Assembly: GCA_025352125.1 (NCBI GenBank)
Contig: JANXTZ010000015.1
Location: 1 to 64,000, forward strand
Length of the DNA: 64,000 nt
Origin: Deinococcales bacterium
GTDB taxonomy: Bacteria > Deinococcota > Deinococci > Deinococcales > JAAFIG01
Reading direction: 5' to 3'
Shown: positions 28,186 through 36,650 of the stretch, piece by piece
How positions within the stretch are numbered: the first letter of the stretch is position 1
Layout of the letters: the number at the start of each line of letters is the position of its first letter
Notes under the pieces: model-generated
Told to the model about the DNA's origin: nothing
Seen by the model: only the letters and a program-made list of their open reading frames with translations
The model's database searches: none
Position numbers and translations under genes: made by a program

Positions 28186-28932
28186 TTAGTTCAGATACTC
28201 GAGTTCCCAGGTCAGGTCGCGCAACAGCCAACCGCTGCCAGGAACTTGAATTTCGCCCGATTGCAAACTTTGAATCAGGTACATGCGCACATCTTTGATC
28301 TTAAAACCCAACTCGAGAACTTCACCCATGTTTCTCGAACCATCCAGACAGGCGGGTATATCGGGCAAGGTTCTGGATTTTGGGGGCTTTTGGGCGCTGG
28401 CATGGTGAATTCTTAAACCAAACCAGGCAAAACGGTTGGTCAGGCGTAAATCGCCCCGTTGCAGCCACGGCAAAGTGTTTTGCGCGACCTCAAAACTGCT
28501 GACCCCGAGCGCCCTTGCGAGTGAGCGAATACTCTTGCCGCCCTGGAATGGGTGTGGTCCCGCACCGGCAGCCTGGGTGGGTTCCATGACGCGTGAAGGG
28601 CTGCCAATGAAGGGCAAAATTCGCGCCCATTCGTCATTTAAACGCGCCCAGTCGGTCATGAACAATGAAAAGGGAATATCGAAATTGTTTGTCGCCTCGA
28701 TCACCGTGGCGTTGGGATAAAACCGAAACTGACCATTTGAAAGATGCAATAAAAAACTTTGAATCGCTTCAAGACCTTGCCAGTCCAGAATTTCACCTGA
28801 GATCACCTCACCGCCTGCGACCTGTAAATTGAGCAGCACATCTGCCGTGATCTGAACCCGTCCAGATTGCTTGGTCAGGTAAATCAACTCGAGCAAACTC
28901 GGCAGCGGTGTGTCTTGAAGATTACCTTCCAT
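28186..28932 (-). CDS. DUF4388-domain protein
   Basis: A 248-residue protein. The N-terminal DUF4388 (PatA-like N-terminal) domain begins MEGNLQDTPLPSLLELIYLTKQSGRVQI and continues to about residue 110. The C-terminal region (from about 140) has two winged-helix-like stretches (IRSLARALGVSSFEVAQNTLPWLQRGDL). Proteins with this domain are linked to two-component and GTPase-regulated motility or gene control; the exact role is unknown. The start overlaps the 3' end of thrB by 11 bp, so they are co-transcribed, probably from a thrB promoter. Confidence 0.75.
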   Translation of the reverse strand: MEGNLQDTPLPSLLELIYLTKQSGRVQITADVLLNLQVAGGEVISGEILDWQGLEAIQSFLLHLSNGQFRFYPNATVIEATNNFDIPFSLFMTDWARLNDEWARILPFIGSPSRVMEPTQAAGAGPHPFQGGKSIRSLARALGVSSFEVAQNTLPWLQRGDLRLTNRFAWFGLRIHHASAQKPPKSRTLPDIPACLDGSRNMGEVLELGFKIKDVRMYLIQSLQSGEIQVPGSGWLLRDLTWELEYLN

Positions 28933-29839
28933 GAACCACCGAGAAAAGCTCAAAACCGTTCGCGGGTTCCAAACTCAGAATATCAGGACTGAATTTTTCG
29001 AGGGCTGTTCTAACAGTGTTAAAGGTCAAGCTCGAGTTGACAATGGCACTGACGCTGGGACCCGCGCCCGACAAAAATGCGGCGACCGCCCCAGCCTCCA
29101 GCGCCCCTTCAATGGCATCTTGCATTCCTGGCACCAGCGGCGCTCGGTAGGGCTGGTGCACGGCATCGCGGCACGCCTCACGCAGCACGTCGGTGCTCGA
29201 GGTTGCCACGCCAGCCACCCACAATGCCGCCCTGGACAGGTTAAAAACCATGTCAGCCCTCGGGTAACTGATCGGCAGGGCTGCCCTGGCTTGCTCGGTT
29301 TTGAGTTCCATGCGCGGCACCGCCACCAAGACCCGCCAATCTTTTGGCACGGGCATCGAGATTGAAATGGGCTTGTCGCCCTGCATGACCGATGCCGTAA
29401 AACCACCGAGCACCGCAGGTGCGACGTTATCGGGATGCCCCTCGAGCTTGGCACAAACTTGCAAAACTTGGTCTTTGCCAAAACCATCGCCAATGAAGGC
29501 TGAAGCCAGCGCTGCGCCCGCCACCAATGCCGCCGAACTCGAGCCTAGACCCCTCGCCAGCGGGATTGGGTTTTGGGCATTCAAGCGCACCGTGGGCGCG
29601 GGCAGACCCGCATGGTTGAAGGCGGCACGAAAACCTTGATGGATCAAATTGTCGGTTCCAACAACATGACCCTGCCCCGCGTATTCAAAAACGTCAAACT
29701 CTGAAAGTTCGGCGTCCACCTCGAGCCAGAGTGACACCGCCAGCCCGAGCGAATCAAAACCAGGTCCAAGGTTTGCCATCGTGGCAGGAACCCTCACTCG
29801 AGCCAAAATGTTTTGATACACAAGCTTAACCTGATTCAT
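28922..29839 (-). CDS. thrB: Homoserine kinase
   Basis: A 305-residue GHMP kinase that phosphorylates homoserine in threonine synthesis. Landmarks are PATMANLGPGFDSLGLAVSL near the N-terminus, the GHMP ATP-binding motif PLARGLGSSSAALVAG (about 93-108), LEGHPDNVAPAVLGGF, and the C-terminal FLSGAGPSVSAI glycine loop. Length is normal. No other threonine genes are adjacent; the downstream partner is the DUF4388 gene. Confidence 0.92.
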   Translation of the reverse strand: MNQVKLVYQNILARVRVPATMANLGPGFDSLGLAVSLWLEVDAELSEFDVFEYAGQGHVVGTDNLIHQGFRAAFNHAGLPAPTVRLNAQNPIPLARGLGSSSAALVAGAALASAFIGDGFGKDQVLQVCAKLEGHPDNVAPAVLGGFTASVMQGDKPISISMPVPKDWRVLVAVPRMELKTEQARAALPISYPRADMVFNLSRAALWVAGVATSSTDVLREACRDAVHQPYRAPLVPGMQDAIEGALEAGAVAAFLSGAGPSVSAIVNSSLTFNTVRTALEKFSPDILSLEPANGFELFSVVHGR

Positions 29840-30012
29840 GCGCCCACAGTCTAACCTTGTGTGGTGCTCAAAACCAAGGTCTGAAAACGTTTTCTTGACG
29901 CGAATTTCCTCAGCCCTGACATCGTGCCATCAAACCGATAAAAACAAAAGACGATCTCCATCGGATTTTTATGATTCCAGAATGTCAAAGTCAGAATTGT
30001 CGAATCACACAT

Positions 30013-30687
30013 TTATTTCAAGGCGGCAACCGCACCAAGGTCATTCGCCGCACGTTCGCCCGTGACCCAGTACTGCACCCGCTCGAGCACATTTTCAACA
30101 TGGTCGCCAATGCGTTGCAAACTGCGACCCACCCGCAACAGCGCCAGGGCTTTGGTGATCGTGCGCGGGTCTTCGATCATGTAGGTGACCAGTTCGCGCT
30201 GAATCTGTTCGTACAGATCGTCAATCTCGAGGTCAACTTGCGCCGCCAGGTGAGCGCTTGAGGCGTCGCGTTGGACAAAAGCCAGACTGGCAGCCTCGAG
30301 CATACTTTTGAGCCTGGAAATCATGTGTGCCAGGTTAATGTAGCGCTTTAATGGTGGTTCACTTGCCAGAAGCCGCGCGTCATCGGCAACGTGCACTGCG
30401 TAATCCCCGACCCGCTCGAGGTCGGAGAGGGATTTTAGAATCGCAGCCACGAGCCGCAAATCGCCCGCCACGGGTTGATGCAGGGCAATGATTTTCAGGC
30501 ATTCCGCCTCGAGTTTTAACTCGAGTTCGTCCACACGGCGTTCAATGTCATGAACCAGGTCAATCTTGTCAATTTCACGCTCGAGCAAAACTTTGCCCGC
30601 CAAGGACAGTTGCTCGAGGTTGAGGGACAACATTCGGACAAATTCGGCGCTCAGGTCACGCAGGTCACGTTCTAGGGCTTCTCGCAT
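30013..30687 (-). CDS. phoU: Phosphate signalling protein PhoU
   Basis: A 224-residue, all-helical PhoU with two repeats of the three-helix bundle. The metal-binding E/DxxxD motifs appear as DLERVGDYAVHVAD (first half) and RIGDHVENVLERVQYWVTGE (second half). ATG 30687 has AAGGAG upstream. It is the third gene of an operon after two winged-helix regulators and is divergent from pstSCAB. PhoU normally represses the Pho response by linking the Pst transporter to the PhoR kinase; no PhoR is encoded in this window. Confidence 0.92.
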   Translation of the reverse strand: MREALERDLRDLSAEFVRMLSLNLEQLSLAGKVLLEREIDKIDLVHDIERRVDELELKLEAECLKIIALHQPVAGDLRLVAAILKSLSDLERVGDYAVHVADDARLLASEPPLKRYINLAHMISRLKSMLEAASLAFVQRDASSAHLAAQVDLEIDDLYEQIQRELVTYMIEDPRTITKALALLRVGRSLQRIGDHVENVLERVQYWVTGERAANDLGAVAALK

Positions 30688-30707
30688 TGGGACTCCTTTT
30701 TGAATCT

Positions 30708-31409
30708 TTAAGCTGGTTTGAGGTCGCTGACTTCTCTCATACGATACCCCTTGCCGCGTACCGTCTCGAGGAATTTGGGCGCGGTCAGGTTTTCTTCCAA
30801 GATCGCACGAAGTTGTGTGATGTGCTGATCGACGGTGCGTTCGCCACCCACGAACTCCAGACCCCATACCCGATCCAGCAATTCTTGACGGCTGTAGACC
30901 CGCCCCGCGTGAGCGCCCATGAACGCCAGCAAGTCAAACTCGCGGCGCGTCAAGTTCAGCACCCGCCCAGCCAACCTCGCCTCGCCCGCGTCCTGGTCAA
31001 TCTCGAGCGCACCCAGCCGCACCGCGCTTTTGCGCCCATCTGAACCCACCCGCCGCAGCAACGCCCGCACCCGAGCCGCCAATTCTGCGGCGCTAAAGGG
31101 TTTGGTCAGGTAATCGTCCGCACCGGCGTCCAGCCCCTCAACACGGTCACGTTCGCCCGCTCGAGCCGTCAGCATTAAAACGGGCAGGGCGGCGAAGGCT
31201 GTATTCGCCCGAAGCCGCGACAACCACTGAACGCCAGATTCGTCGGGCAGCATCCAGTCCAGAACCACCGCACTGACGTTGGAGAGCTGATCCCAAGCCT
31301 CACTCGTCGACCCACAAGCCCGCACCGCGTAACCCGCCTGCTCGAGGTGAAAGCGCACCGCCTCTCGGACAGCCAGCTCGTCTTCGACCACCAACACGGT
31401 CAATGTCAT
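30708..31409 (-). CDS. PhoB-like winged-helix response regulator (intact receiver)
   Basis: A 233-residue OmpR/PhoB-family regulator. The receiver has VEDE, the phospho-acceptor Asp in VVLDWMLPDESG (about residue 53), LTAR and TKPF, all intact. The C-terminal winged helix (LNLTRREFDLLAFMGAHAGRVYSRQELLDRVWG...RTVDQHITQLRAIL) is typical. It lies between a related regulator with a degenerate receiver and phoU, with gaps of about 20 bp, so all three form one transcript. It is the likely activator of the pst genes. Confidence 0.88.
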   Translation of the reverse strand: MTLTVLVVEDELAVREAVRFHLEQAGYAVRACGSTSEAWDQLSNVSAVVLDWMLPDESGVQWLSRLRANTAFAALPVLMLTARAGERDRVEGLDAGADDYLTKPFSAAELAARVRALLRRVGSDGRKSAVRLGALEIDQDAGEARLAGRVLNLTRREFDLLAFMGAHAGRVYSRQELLDRVWGLEFVGGERTVDQHITQLRAILEENLTAPKFLETVRGKGYRMREVSDLKPA

Positions 31410-31432
31410 GGTGCAATTATCAAAGCTTGTTG

Positions 31433-32128
31433 TCAGCTTAACGTCATGGAATGCACTTGGGATTTGACCTTCAAGACGTATCCCCGCCCGTGCACCGTCG
31501 AAATGTACCTCGAGTCCTCACGGTTGTCGCCCAGGATGGCGCGAAGTTGTGAGACGTGCTGATCCACGGTGCGCGGCTTGCCCCTGAAATCTGTGCCCCA
31601 AGCCGAACGCAACAAGGTTTGCTTGCTGAGCACCTGCCCAGCGTTCAACATCAAGACCGTCAGCAACTCGTACTCGCGGCGCGTCAAATGAAGCTCTGTC
31701 TCATCCTTCCAAGCCCGTCCCAGATGCGTGTCGAGGCGCAAGTCCGCCACGCTCACCTCGGCATGGTGATCAACCGGCAAGACCACAGGCTGCTCGAGGT
31801 TCTCGCACAGACGTCGCGCCCGCACACTCAACTCGAGCGGGTCAAACGGATAACAGACGAAATCATCACACGCCCTGATCGCCTCACCAATTGCAGCGCT
31901 CGAATCCAAAATTGCCAGCATCGGCACGTGATGCACAGCGTTCGGGAAAGCCAAATCGGGTTTGAACTGAAAGACCACCAAATCCGTGACCTCACTCGAG
32001 ACGCCAGACGGCTCGAGTGCGCCAGAAGGTTCGGTCCTGACGACAAAACCACCCATCTCGAGATGAATGCGCAATCCCTCACGAACAATGGGTTCGTCAT
32101 AAATTAAGGTCAACCTGTGACTTGCCAT
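31433..32128 (-). CDS. OmpR/PhoB-like regulator with degenerate receiver domain
   Basis: A 231-residue paralogue of the next gene. The winged helix is intact (LHLTRREYELLTVLMLNAGQVLSKQTLLRSAWG, RTVDQHVSQLRAILGD). The receiver has lost key residues: the phospho-acceptor Asp is Gln in LVVFQFKPDLAF, the LTAR segment is AILDSSA, and TKPF is CYPF. It cannot be phosphorylated in the usual way. ATG 32128 lies six bases after CAAAAT, the -10 of a Pho-box promoter at 32146-32165, so the transcript is probably leaderless. First gene of the regulator-phoU operon. Confidence 0.82.
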   Translation of the reverse strand: MASHRLTLIYDEPIVREGLRIHLEMGGFVVRTEPSGALEPSGVSSEVTDLVVFQFKPDLAFPNAVHHVPMLAILDSSAAIGEAIRACDDFVCYPFDPLELSVRARRLCENLEQPVVLPVDHHAEVSVADLRLDTHLGRAWKDETELHLTRREYELLTVLMLNAGQVLSKQTLLRSAWGTDFRGKPRTVDQHVSQLRAILGDNREDSRYISTVHGRGYVLKVKSQVHSMTLS

Positions 32129-32134
32129 GAAATC

Positions 32135-32165
32135 ATTTTGCGCGGGAATTGTCAGAGGAGCGTCA
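32135..32165 (-). promoter_or_regulatory. Candidate Pho-box promoter, regulator-phoU operon
   Basis: On the minus strand TGACGCTCCTCTGACAATTC (TGAC repeated at 11-bp spacing) is followed after CCGCG by CAAAAT. The same element with the same spacing lies upstream of pstS at 32485. PhoB-type regulators bind direct repeats at 11-bp steps next to the -10 box. Confidence 0.6.
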
Positions 32166-32230
32166 AGGGAAAGAAATGTGAATGGCAAATAACTTTAAGG
32201 CGCACACTCGAGAGACGGAACGGGATGCCA

Positions 32231-32311
32231 CCCTCATCCCCAACCCTGTCTTGCCCCTAAAGCAGCACCTTCGGGCTTGGGCGCTTCTCCCGCTGGCGGG
32301 AGAAGGGAGAT
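32231..32311 (+). repeat. Hairpin repeat inserted in a CTCATCCCC palindromic repeat
   Basis: The palindromic repeat (CCCTCATCCCCAACCC ... TTCTCCCGCTGGCGGGAGAA) is split by a 37-base hairpin element at 32250-32287 (GCCC arm, GCAGCACCT, CGGGC, GGGC arm). An uninterrupted copy of the same junction is at 36394. The rest of the gap 32189-32484 contains no gene. Confidence 0.75.
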
Positions 32312-32484
32312 TAATTTGGAGGGTTTTGTCCTTCTGCTGCTTGCGGGAGAAGGTGTCAGCGAAGCTGACGGATGAGGGTGGCACAATCGCAACTCATTTT
32401 CAAATGTGCCAAACATGTTTCTGGATTCTCGAGCGACCCAATCAAAGCCCTCATGCCTTGGCTCGAGTTGCCTGCTTCTTGCCC

Positions 32485-32515
32485 TGACGCTGCCATGACA
32501 ATTGGCAAGCAAACT
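32485..32515 (+). promoter_or_regulatory. pstS: Candidate Pho-box promoter of pstS
   Basis: TGACGCTGCCATGACAATTG at 32485-32504 has TGAC twice at 11-bp spacing and is followed by CAAACT at 32510, in the same register as the divergent copy at 32146 and the copy before pstC at 33629. The pstS ATG follows 20 bp later with GGCGGAGGA as ribosome site. Confidence 0.65.
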
Positions 32516-32535
32516 CTGGGGCGGAGGAATTATCA

Positions 32536-33570
32536 ATGAAAAAACTACTTATTGCAGGTACAGTCGCGTTGGCGGCAATTGCTGTGGCGCAAGACGCCAA
32601 AACCATCACTGGTGCGGGCGCTAGCTTTCCGTTCCCGCTCTACCAAGAGATGTTCGCGCAGTACAACAAAACCACGGGCGTTCAAATCAATTATCAATCG
32701 GTGGGTTCTGGCGCTGGTCGCACACAGATCATTGCGCAAACCGTGGACTTTGGTGCGTCCGACGCATTCATGAACGATGAACTCTTGAAAACAGCCCCAG
32801 GCGCAATCGTTCACGTGCCAATGGCAATTGGCGCAGTCGTGCCTGTGTACAACGTGCCTGGCGCTCCAGACAAACTGAAATTCACGGGCGACGTGCTGGC
32901 ACAAATTTACCTGGGCAAGATCACCAAATGGAACGATGCCAAAATCGTCAAACTGAACATGGGTGTCAAGCTGCCCGATCTGGCAATTCAACCGGTTTAC
33001 CGTTCTGATGGTTCTGGCACGACCGCAATCTTTGTCGATTATCTCTCGAAAGTCTCGAGCGACTGGGCGGGTACGGTGTCCAAAGGACCGCAAAGCACGG
33101 TCAAGTGGCCCGTCGGTGTCGGTGGACCGCAGAGCGCCGGCGTGGCAGGTCTGGTCAAGCAAACCACGGGTTCGATTGGTTACGTCGAAACCGTTTACGC
33201 CAAAGCCAACAAGCTCGAGTACGGTGTGGTTCGCAACAGCACGGGTAAATATGTCGATGGTGGCAACCTGAAAGAAGTCGCATTGGCGAGTGATTCCAAG
33301 TCCCTGCCGAACGACACTCGGGTTTCGTTCACCAACAGCGACATCGGTTATCCAATCTCGGGTTTCACCTGGATTCTGGTTTACAAAGAGCAAAAGTACG
33401 GCAAGCGCACCGTCGAGCAAGCCAAGAGCTTGGTGGATTTGCTCAAATGGATGCTGGCTGATGGTCAGAAAATCAACGAACAACTGGCTTACGGTCAAAT
33501 TGATGGTTCGGCACTGGCAAAAGCCAAGAAGATCGTCTCGAGCATCACTTATGGCGGCAAGGCACTTTAA
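32536..33570 (+). CDS. pstS: Phosphate ABC transporter substrate-binding protein
   Basis: A 344-residue periplasmic phosphate-binding protein with a cleavable signal peptide (MKKLLIAGTVALAAIAVAQ; no lipobox). Family motifs are TGAGASFPFPLYQEMFAQY, INYQSVGSGAGRTQII, DFGASDAFM, LGKITKWND, VYRSDGSGTT and GSIGYVE. It captures phosphate for the PstCAB importer encoded downstream. A GGCGGAGG ribosome site and a Pho-box promoter precede it, and a terminator-like hairpin follows it, so it should be made in excess over the membrane subunits. Confidence 0.95.
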   Translation: MKKLLIAGTVALAAIAVAQDAKTITGAGASFPFPLYQEMFAQYNKTTGVQINYQSVGSGAGRTQIIAQTVDFGASDAFMNDELLKTAPGAIVHVPMAIGAVVPVYNVPGAPDKLKFTGDVLAQIYLGKITKWNDAKIVKLNMGVKLPDLAIQPVYRSDGSGTTAIFVDYLSKVSSDWAGTVSKGPQSTVKWPVGVGGPQSAGVAGLVKQTTGSIGYVETVYAKANKLEYGVVRNSTGKYVDGGNLKEVALASDSKSLPNDTRVSFTNSDIGYPISGFTWILVYKEQKYGKRTVEQAKSLVDLLKWMLADGQKINEQLAYGQIDGSALAKAKKIVSSITYGGKAL

Positions 33571-33588
33571 ACCCAAACATCAAATCTA

Positions 33589-33620
33589 CACCCTCGAGAG
33601 TTGTCTCTTGAGGGTGTTTT
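33589..33620 (+). terminator. Attenuating hairpin between pstS and pstC
   Basis: CACCCTCGAGAG / CTCTTGAGGGTG (12 bp, one mismatch) with a TTGT loop, followed by TTTT. It likely stops most transcripts after pstS. Confidence 0.75.
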
Positions 33621-33628
33621 CAATTCCA

Positions 33629-33648
33629 TGATATTTCCTTGACAATTG
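33629..33648 (+). promoter_or_regulatory. Third Pho-box-like element, before pstC
   Basis: TGATATTTCCTTGACAATTG matches the pstS and phoU-operon elements in the TGA...CC.TGACAATT positions. It could start a second transcript for pstCAB after the hairpin. The downstream -10 (CATGCT) is weaker. Confidence 0.5.
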
Positions 33649-33665
33649 CGCCCCATGCTGTGGTG

Positions 33666-34592
33666 ATGAAAGCGACAATTCCACAACCACGCCGAGGCAG
33701 CGGCTCGAGGGCTGATGCCAGATTTCAAGCGGTCATTGTTGCCCTTGCCAGCATCGTGCTCGTGACCGCTTTGGCGTACTCGGTGGTGCTGCTCTTGAAC
33801 GGCGCGTCGGCGTTTGGACGCGAGGGTCTGGGCTTTGTCTTCGGCTCGAACTGGGACCCCGCCAACGGGCATTTTCAAGCCTTCCCGTTCATTGCGGGCA
33901 CTTTTTTCACCGCCATCGGCGCGTTGGTGATTGCCGTGCCGCTGGCGCTGGCAGCCAGTCTATTCATTGCCGAGTACGCCCCAGATTGGCTGGCAAACCC
34001 AGTGGCTTACCTGATCGAACTGCTCGCCGCGATTCCCAGCGTGGTTTACGGGCTGTGGGGCATTTTTGTGCTGATCCCAGCCACATTGCCCTTCCAAAAA
34101 TGGCTTGCCTCGAGCCTGGGCTGGTCAGCCCCGATAGGACCTGGTTTGTTCAGCGCCATGTTGCTCCTGGCGGTCATGATCATTCCCTTCATCGCCGCGA
34201 TCTCGAGGGACGTGATCAAACTTGTGCCCAACGACCAACGGGAGGCGGCATTCGCACTGGGTGCCACCAAATGGGAAGTGATTCGCTACGCGGTGCTGCC
34301 TTACGCCAGGGCGGGCATTCTAGGCGGCGTGATTCTGGGTTTGGGTCGTGCCATCGGTGAAACCCTGGCGGTCACCATGGTGATCGGCAACGCCAACCGT
34401 TTCCCACAAAATCTGCTCTCCCCCACCGCCACCATGAGTTCGATCATCGCCTCCAATTTTGGTGAAGCCAGCAGTCCAGAATTTGTCTCGAGTCTGATCG
34501 GCATTGGTTTTGTTTTGTTGGTGGTGGCACTCGTTGTGAATTTCCTGGCACGGATTGTGATTGCCAGACTCACGCCTCAAGGGACGGTGTAA
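33666..34592 (+). CDS. pstC: Phosphate ABC transporter permease PstC
   Basis: A 308-residue membrane subunit with six helices and the binding-protein-dependent transport EAA loop (REAAFALGATKWEVIRYAVLPYARAGILGGVILGLGRAIGET). ATG 33666 is chosen over the in-frame TTG at 33639, because that TTGACA is part of the Pho-box element. The stop is 2 bp before pstA. It forms the membrane channel with PstA for phosphate import. Confidence 0.93.
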   Translation: MKATIPQPRRGSGSRADARFQAVIVALASIVLVTALAYSVVLLLNGASAFGREGLGFVFGSNWDPANGHFQAFPFIAGTFFTAIGALVIAVPLALAASLFIAEYAPDWLANPVAYLIELLAAIPSVVYGLWGIFVLIPATLPFQKWLASSLGWSAPIGPGLFSAMLLLAVMIIPFIAAISRDVIKLVPNDQREAAFALGATKWEVIRYAVLPYARAGILGGVILGLGRAIGETLAVTMVIGNANRFPQNLLSPTATMSSIIASNFGEASSPEFVSSLIGIGFVLLVVALVVNFLARIVIARLTPQGTV

Positions 34593-34594
34593 CC

Positions 34595-35476
34595 ATGGTG
34601 ACTCGAGCAAGTCAGAACATTCAGGTTGGAATTTCCAAAACCCTCAGCCCCGCCCGACGTGCCCAGAATGCGCTGGCAATGGTTTTGGTTGCTTTGGGGA
34701 CATTGCTTGTACTGGTGCCGTTGTTTTTGATTTTAAAAGACTTGTTTGTAAAAGGTTTCTCGAGCCTCAACCTGCAATTTTTCACCCAGTCACAATCCGA
34801 GATCACCTTCTTGGGCAGCGCTGGCGGCTTTTTAAATGCCATTGTTGGTTCGGTCATGATGCTGGCGGTCGCGCTGGTGATCGGTGTGATTATTGGCATT
34901 GGCACCGCCATTTTCTTGACCGAATACCGAGAGCATCGCCTTGTGCCGAGCGTGCGTCTGATGGGCGATGTCTTGACTGGGATGCCCGCCATCGTGGTCG
35001 GTTTGGTGATTTACGGTCTGGTCGTGCGCGGTTTGGGCTTTGGTTACAGCGGCATCGCTGGCGGTTTGTCCTTGGGTTTAATCATGATTCCAGTGATTGT
35101 TCGCGCCACCGAAGAGGTTCTTAAACTCGTGCCGCAAACCCTGCGCGAGGCTGGACTGGCACTCGGTTTGCCGCGCTGGAAAGTCATCATGAACATTGTT
35201 CTGCCCACCGCCCGTTCTGGCATCATCACAGGCGTGATTCTGGCGGTCGCCAGGGTTTCGGGCGAAGCCGCACCACTTATCTTTACCGCATTCGGCAACT
35301 CGTTCTTGACCTGGGACCCAACCCAGAAAATGTCAGGTTTACCCCTCGCCGTATACCGCAGCGCCTTCGAGCCGAGCGAAGCCGCCGTGGCTCGAGCCTG
35401 GTCTGGAGCGCTGGTGTTGGTGCTGGCGATTCTTGTGGCGAGTCTGGTCGCACGTTTTGCCGCCAGAAAACGATAA
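34595..35476 (+). CDS. pstA: Phosphate ABC transporter permease PstA
   Basis: A 293-residue membrane subunit with six helices. The EAA motif is [46 protein letters not shown], and [15 protein letters not shown] matches other PstA proteins. It lies directly after pstC. The downstream gap to pstB contains an intergenic hairpin repeat rather than a promoter. Confidence 0.93.
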   Translation: MVTRASQNIQVGISKTLSPARRAQNALAMVLVALGTLLVLVPLFLILKDLFVKGFSSLNLQFFTQSQSEITFLGSAGGFLNAIVGSVMMLAVALVIGVIIGIGTAIFLTEYREHRLVPSVRLMGDVLTGMPAIVVGLVIYGLVVRGLGFGYSGIAGGLSLGLIMIPVIVRATEEVLKLVPQTLREAGLALGLPRWKVIMNIVLPTARSGIITGVILAVARVSGEAAPLIFTAFGNSFLTWDPTQKMSGLPLAVYRSAFEPSEAAVARAWSGALVLVLAILVASLVARFAARKR

Positions 35477-35493
35477 CAATTTTGTGTGGTAAG

Positions 35494-35530
35494 GCGACCA
35501 TGCCCGAAGATGCGTTTTATGGTCAAGAAG
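35494..35530 (-). repeat. Covarying hairpin repeat between pstA and pstB
   Basis: On the minus strand it reads TTCTTGACCATAAAACGCAT, then CTTCGGGCATGGTCGC. The arms GACCAT/ATGGTC pair. It sits in the 83-bp pstA-pstB gap, so the transcript will carry the hairpin just before the pstB ribosome site. Confidence 0.8.
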
Positions 35531-35559
35531 CGTGCCTCGCCCCCACGCCAAGGAGAAGC

Positions 35560-36330
35560 ATGAACACAGATCGTCCAATCAGATTGCAAACCGAAAACGT
35601 CGGGGTTTTTTACGGCAGCAAAGATGCCGTGCGAAATGTCAACGTGTCCTTCAGGTCCAACACCGTCAACGCCTTGATTGGACCGAGCGGTTGCGGTAAA
35701 ACCACTTTTTTGCGTGCCATCAACCGAATGCACGAACTGACGCCGAACACCAGGGTCACAGGAAAGATCATGCTCGACGGGCAAGACGTTTACGGCAGCG
35801 ACGTTGACCCCGTGGACGTGCGCCGCAGGATCGGCATGGTTTTTCAAAAACCCAACCCGTTCCCGACCATGAGCATCTACGACAATGTGGTCGCAGGTTT
35901 GCGCCTTGCCGGAGAAAAAAGCAAAGTCAAGCTCGATGAAACCGTCGAACGCAGCCTGCGCGGCGCGGCACTCTGGGATGAGGTCAAAGACCGCCTCAAA
36001 GCCGTCGGCTCGAGCCTCTCAGGTGGGCAACAACAGCGTTTGTGTATCGCTCGAGCACTTGCCGTCGAACCCGAGATTTTATTGATGGACGAACCCACCA
36101 GTGCGCTGGACCCGCAAAGCACACAACGCATCGAAGACCTGATGGAAAGTTTAAAGCAACAAACCACCATCATCATCGTCACGCACAACATGCAGCAGGC
36201 GTCTCGGGTTTCGGACACCACCAGTTTCTTTTTGATCGGTGACCTGGTCGAGCACGGCGCGACTGAGGCGGTGTTTCAAACCCCCAAAGACGAACGCACC
36301 GAGGCGTACATTACGGGACGGTTTGGTTAA
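35560..36330 (+). CDS. pstB: Phosphate ABC transporter ATP-binding protein
   Basis: A 256-residue ATPase: Walker [10 protein letters not shown], signature [15 protein letters not shown], Walker [14 protein letters not shown], and the switch His in [10 protein letters not shown]. The RLDENPFPxMSI-type PstB motif appears as [21 protein letters not shown] 35560 has AAGGAGAA upstream; longer in-frame starts would read through the hairpin repeat at 35494-35530 and are rejected. It powers phosphate import by PstCA. Confidence 0.95.
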   Translation: MNTDRPIRLQTENVGVFYGSKDAVRNVNVSFRSNTVNALIGPSGCGKTTFLRAINRMHELTPNTRVTGKIMLDGQDVYGSDVDPVDVRRRIGMVFQKPNPFPTMSIYDNVVAGLRLAGEKSKVKLDETVERSLRGAALWDEVKDRLKAVGSSLSGGQQQRLCIARALAVEPEILLMDEPTSALDPQSTQRIEDLMESLKQQTTIIIVTHNMQQASRVSDTTSFFLIGDLVEHGATEAVFQTPKDERTEAYITGRFG

Positions 36331-36393
36331 GCCGTTCTGTGATGTCTGTACACGCCGATTTCATCGCACGTCACCGCCCGAGCAATCTGTCTA

Positions 36394-36439
36394 CCCTCAT
36401 CCCCAACCCTTCTCCCAAGATCAGGAGAAGGGGGTTTTT
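36394..36439 (+). repeat. CTCATCCCC palindromic repeat, intact copy
   Basis: CCCTCATCCCCAACCC, then stem CCCTTCTCC / GGAGAAGGG with a short loop and a following TTTTT run. It may serve as the pst operon terminator. This is the uninterrupted form of the repeats at 32231 and 36468. Confidence 0.75.
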
Positions 36440-36467
36440 GTGTTACACGTGTGGCTCGAGGTTTTTG

Positions 36468-36600
36468 CCCTTCTCCCGCAGGCGGGAGAAGCGACCATGC
36501 CTGTCAGGTGCATTTTATGGTCAAGAAGGTGGCAAGCTTGCGAGCGCCCCAAGCCCGTCAGGTGCTGCTTTAAGGGGCAAGAAGCCAGATGAGGGTGGCT
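36468..36600 (-). repeat. Palindromic repeat interrupted by two hairpin elements
   Basis: The palindrome CCCTTCTCCCGC / GCGGGAGAA (36468-36490) is separated from its GATGAGGG tail (36588-36595) by two covarying hairpin elements on the minus strand: 36491-36527 with arms GACCAT/ATGGTC, and 36544-36584 with arms GCCCC/GGGGC. The rest of the pstB-amidase gap has no gene. Confidence 0.75.
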
Positions 36601-36650
36601 GGCTATCCAGATGTATTTGACAGCTTAAGAAAATCAAGATAACTCGAGCT

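Noticed and set aside
32545-33576. A 343-codon minus-strand reading frame
   Set aside because: It is the shadow of pstS, whose motifs and ribosome site are strong.
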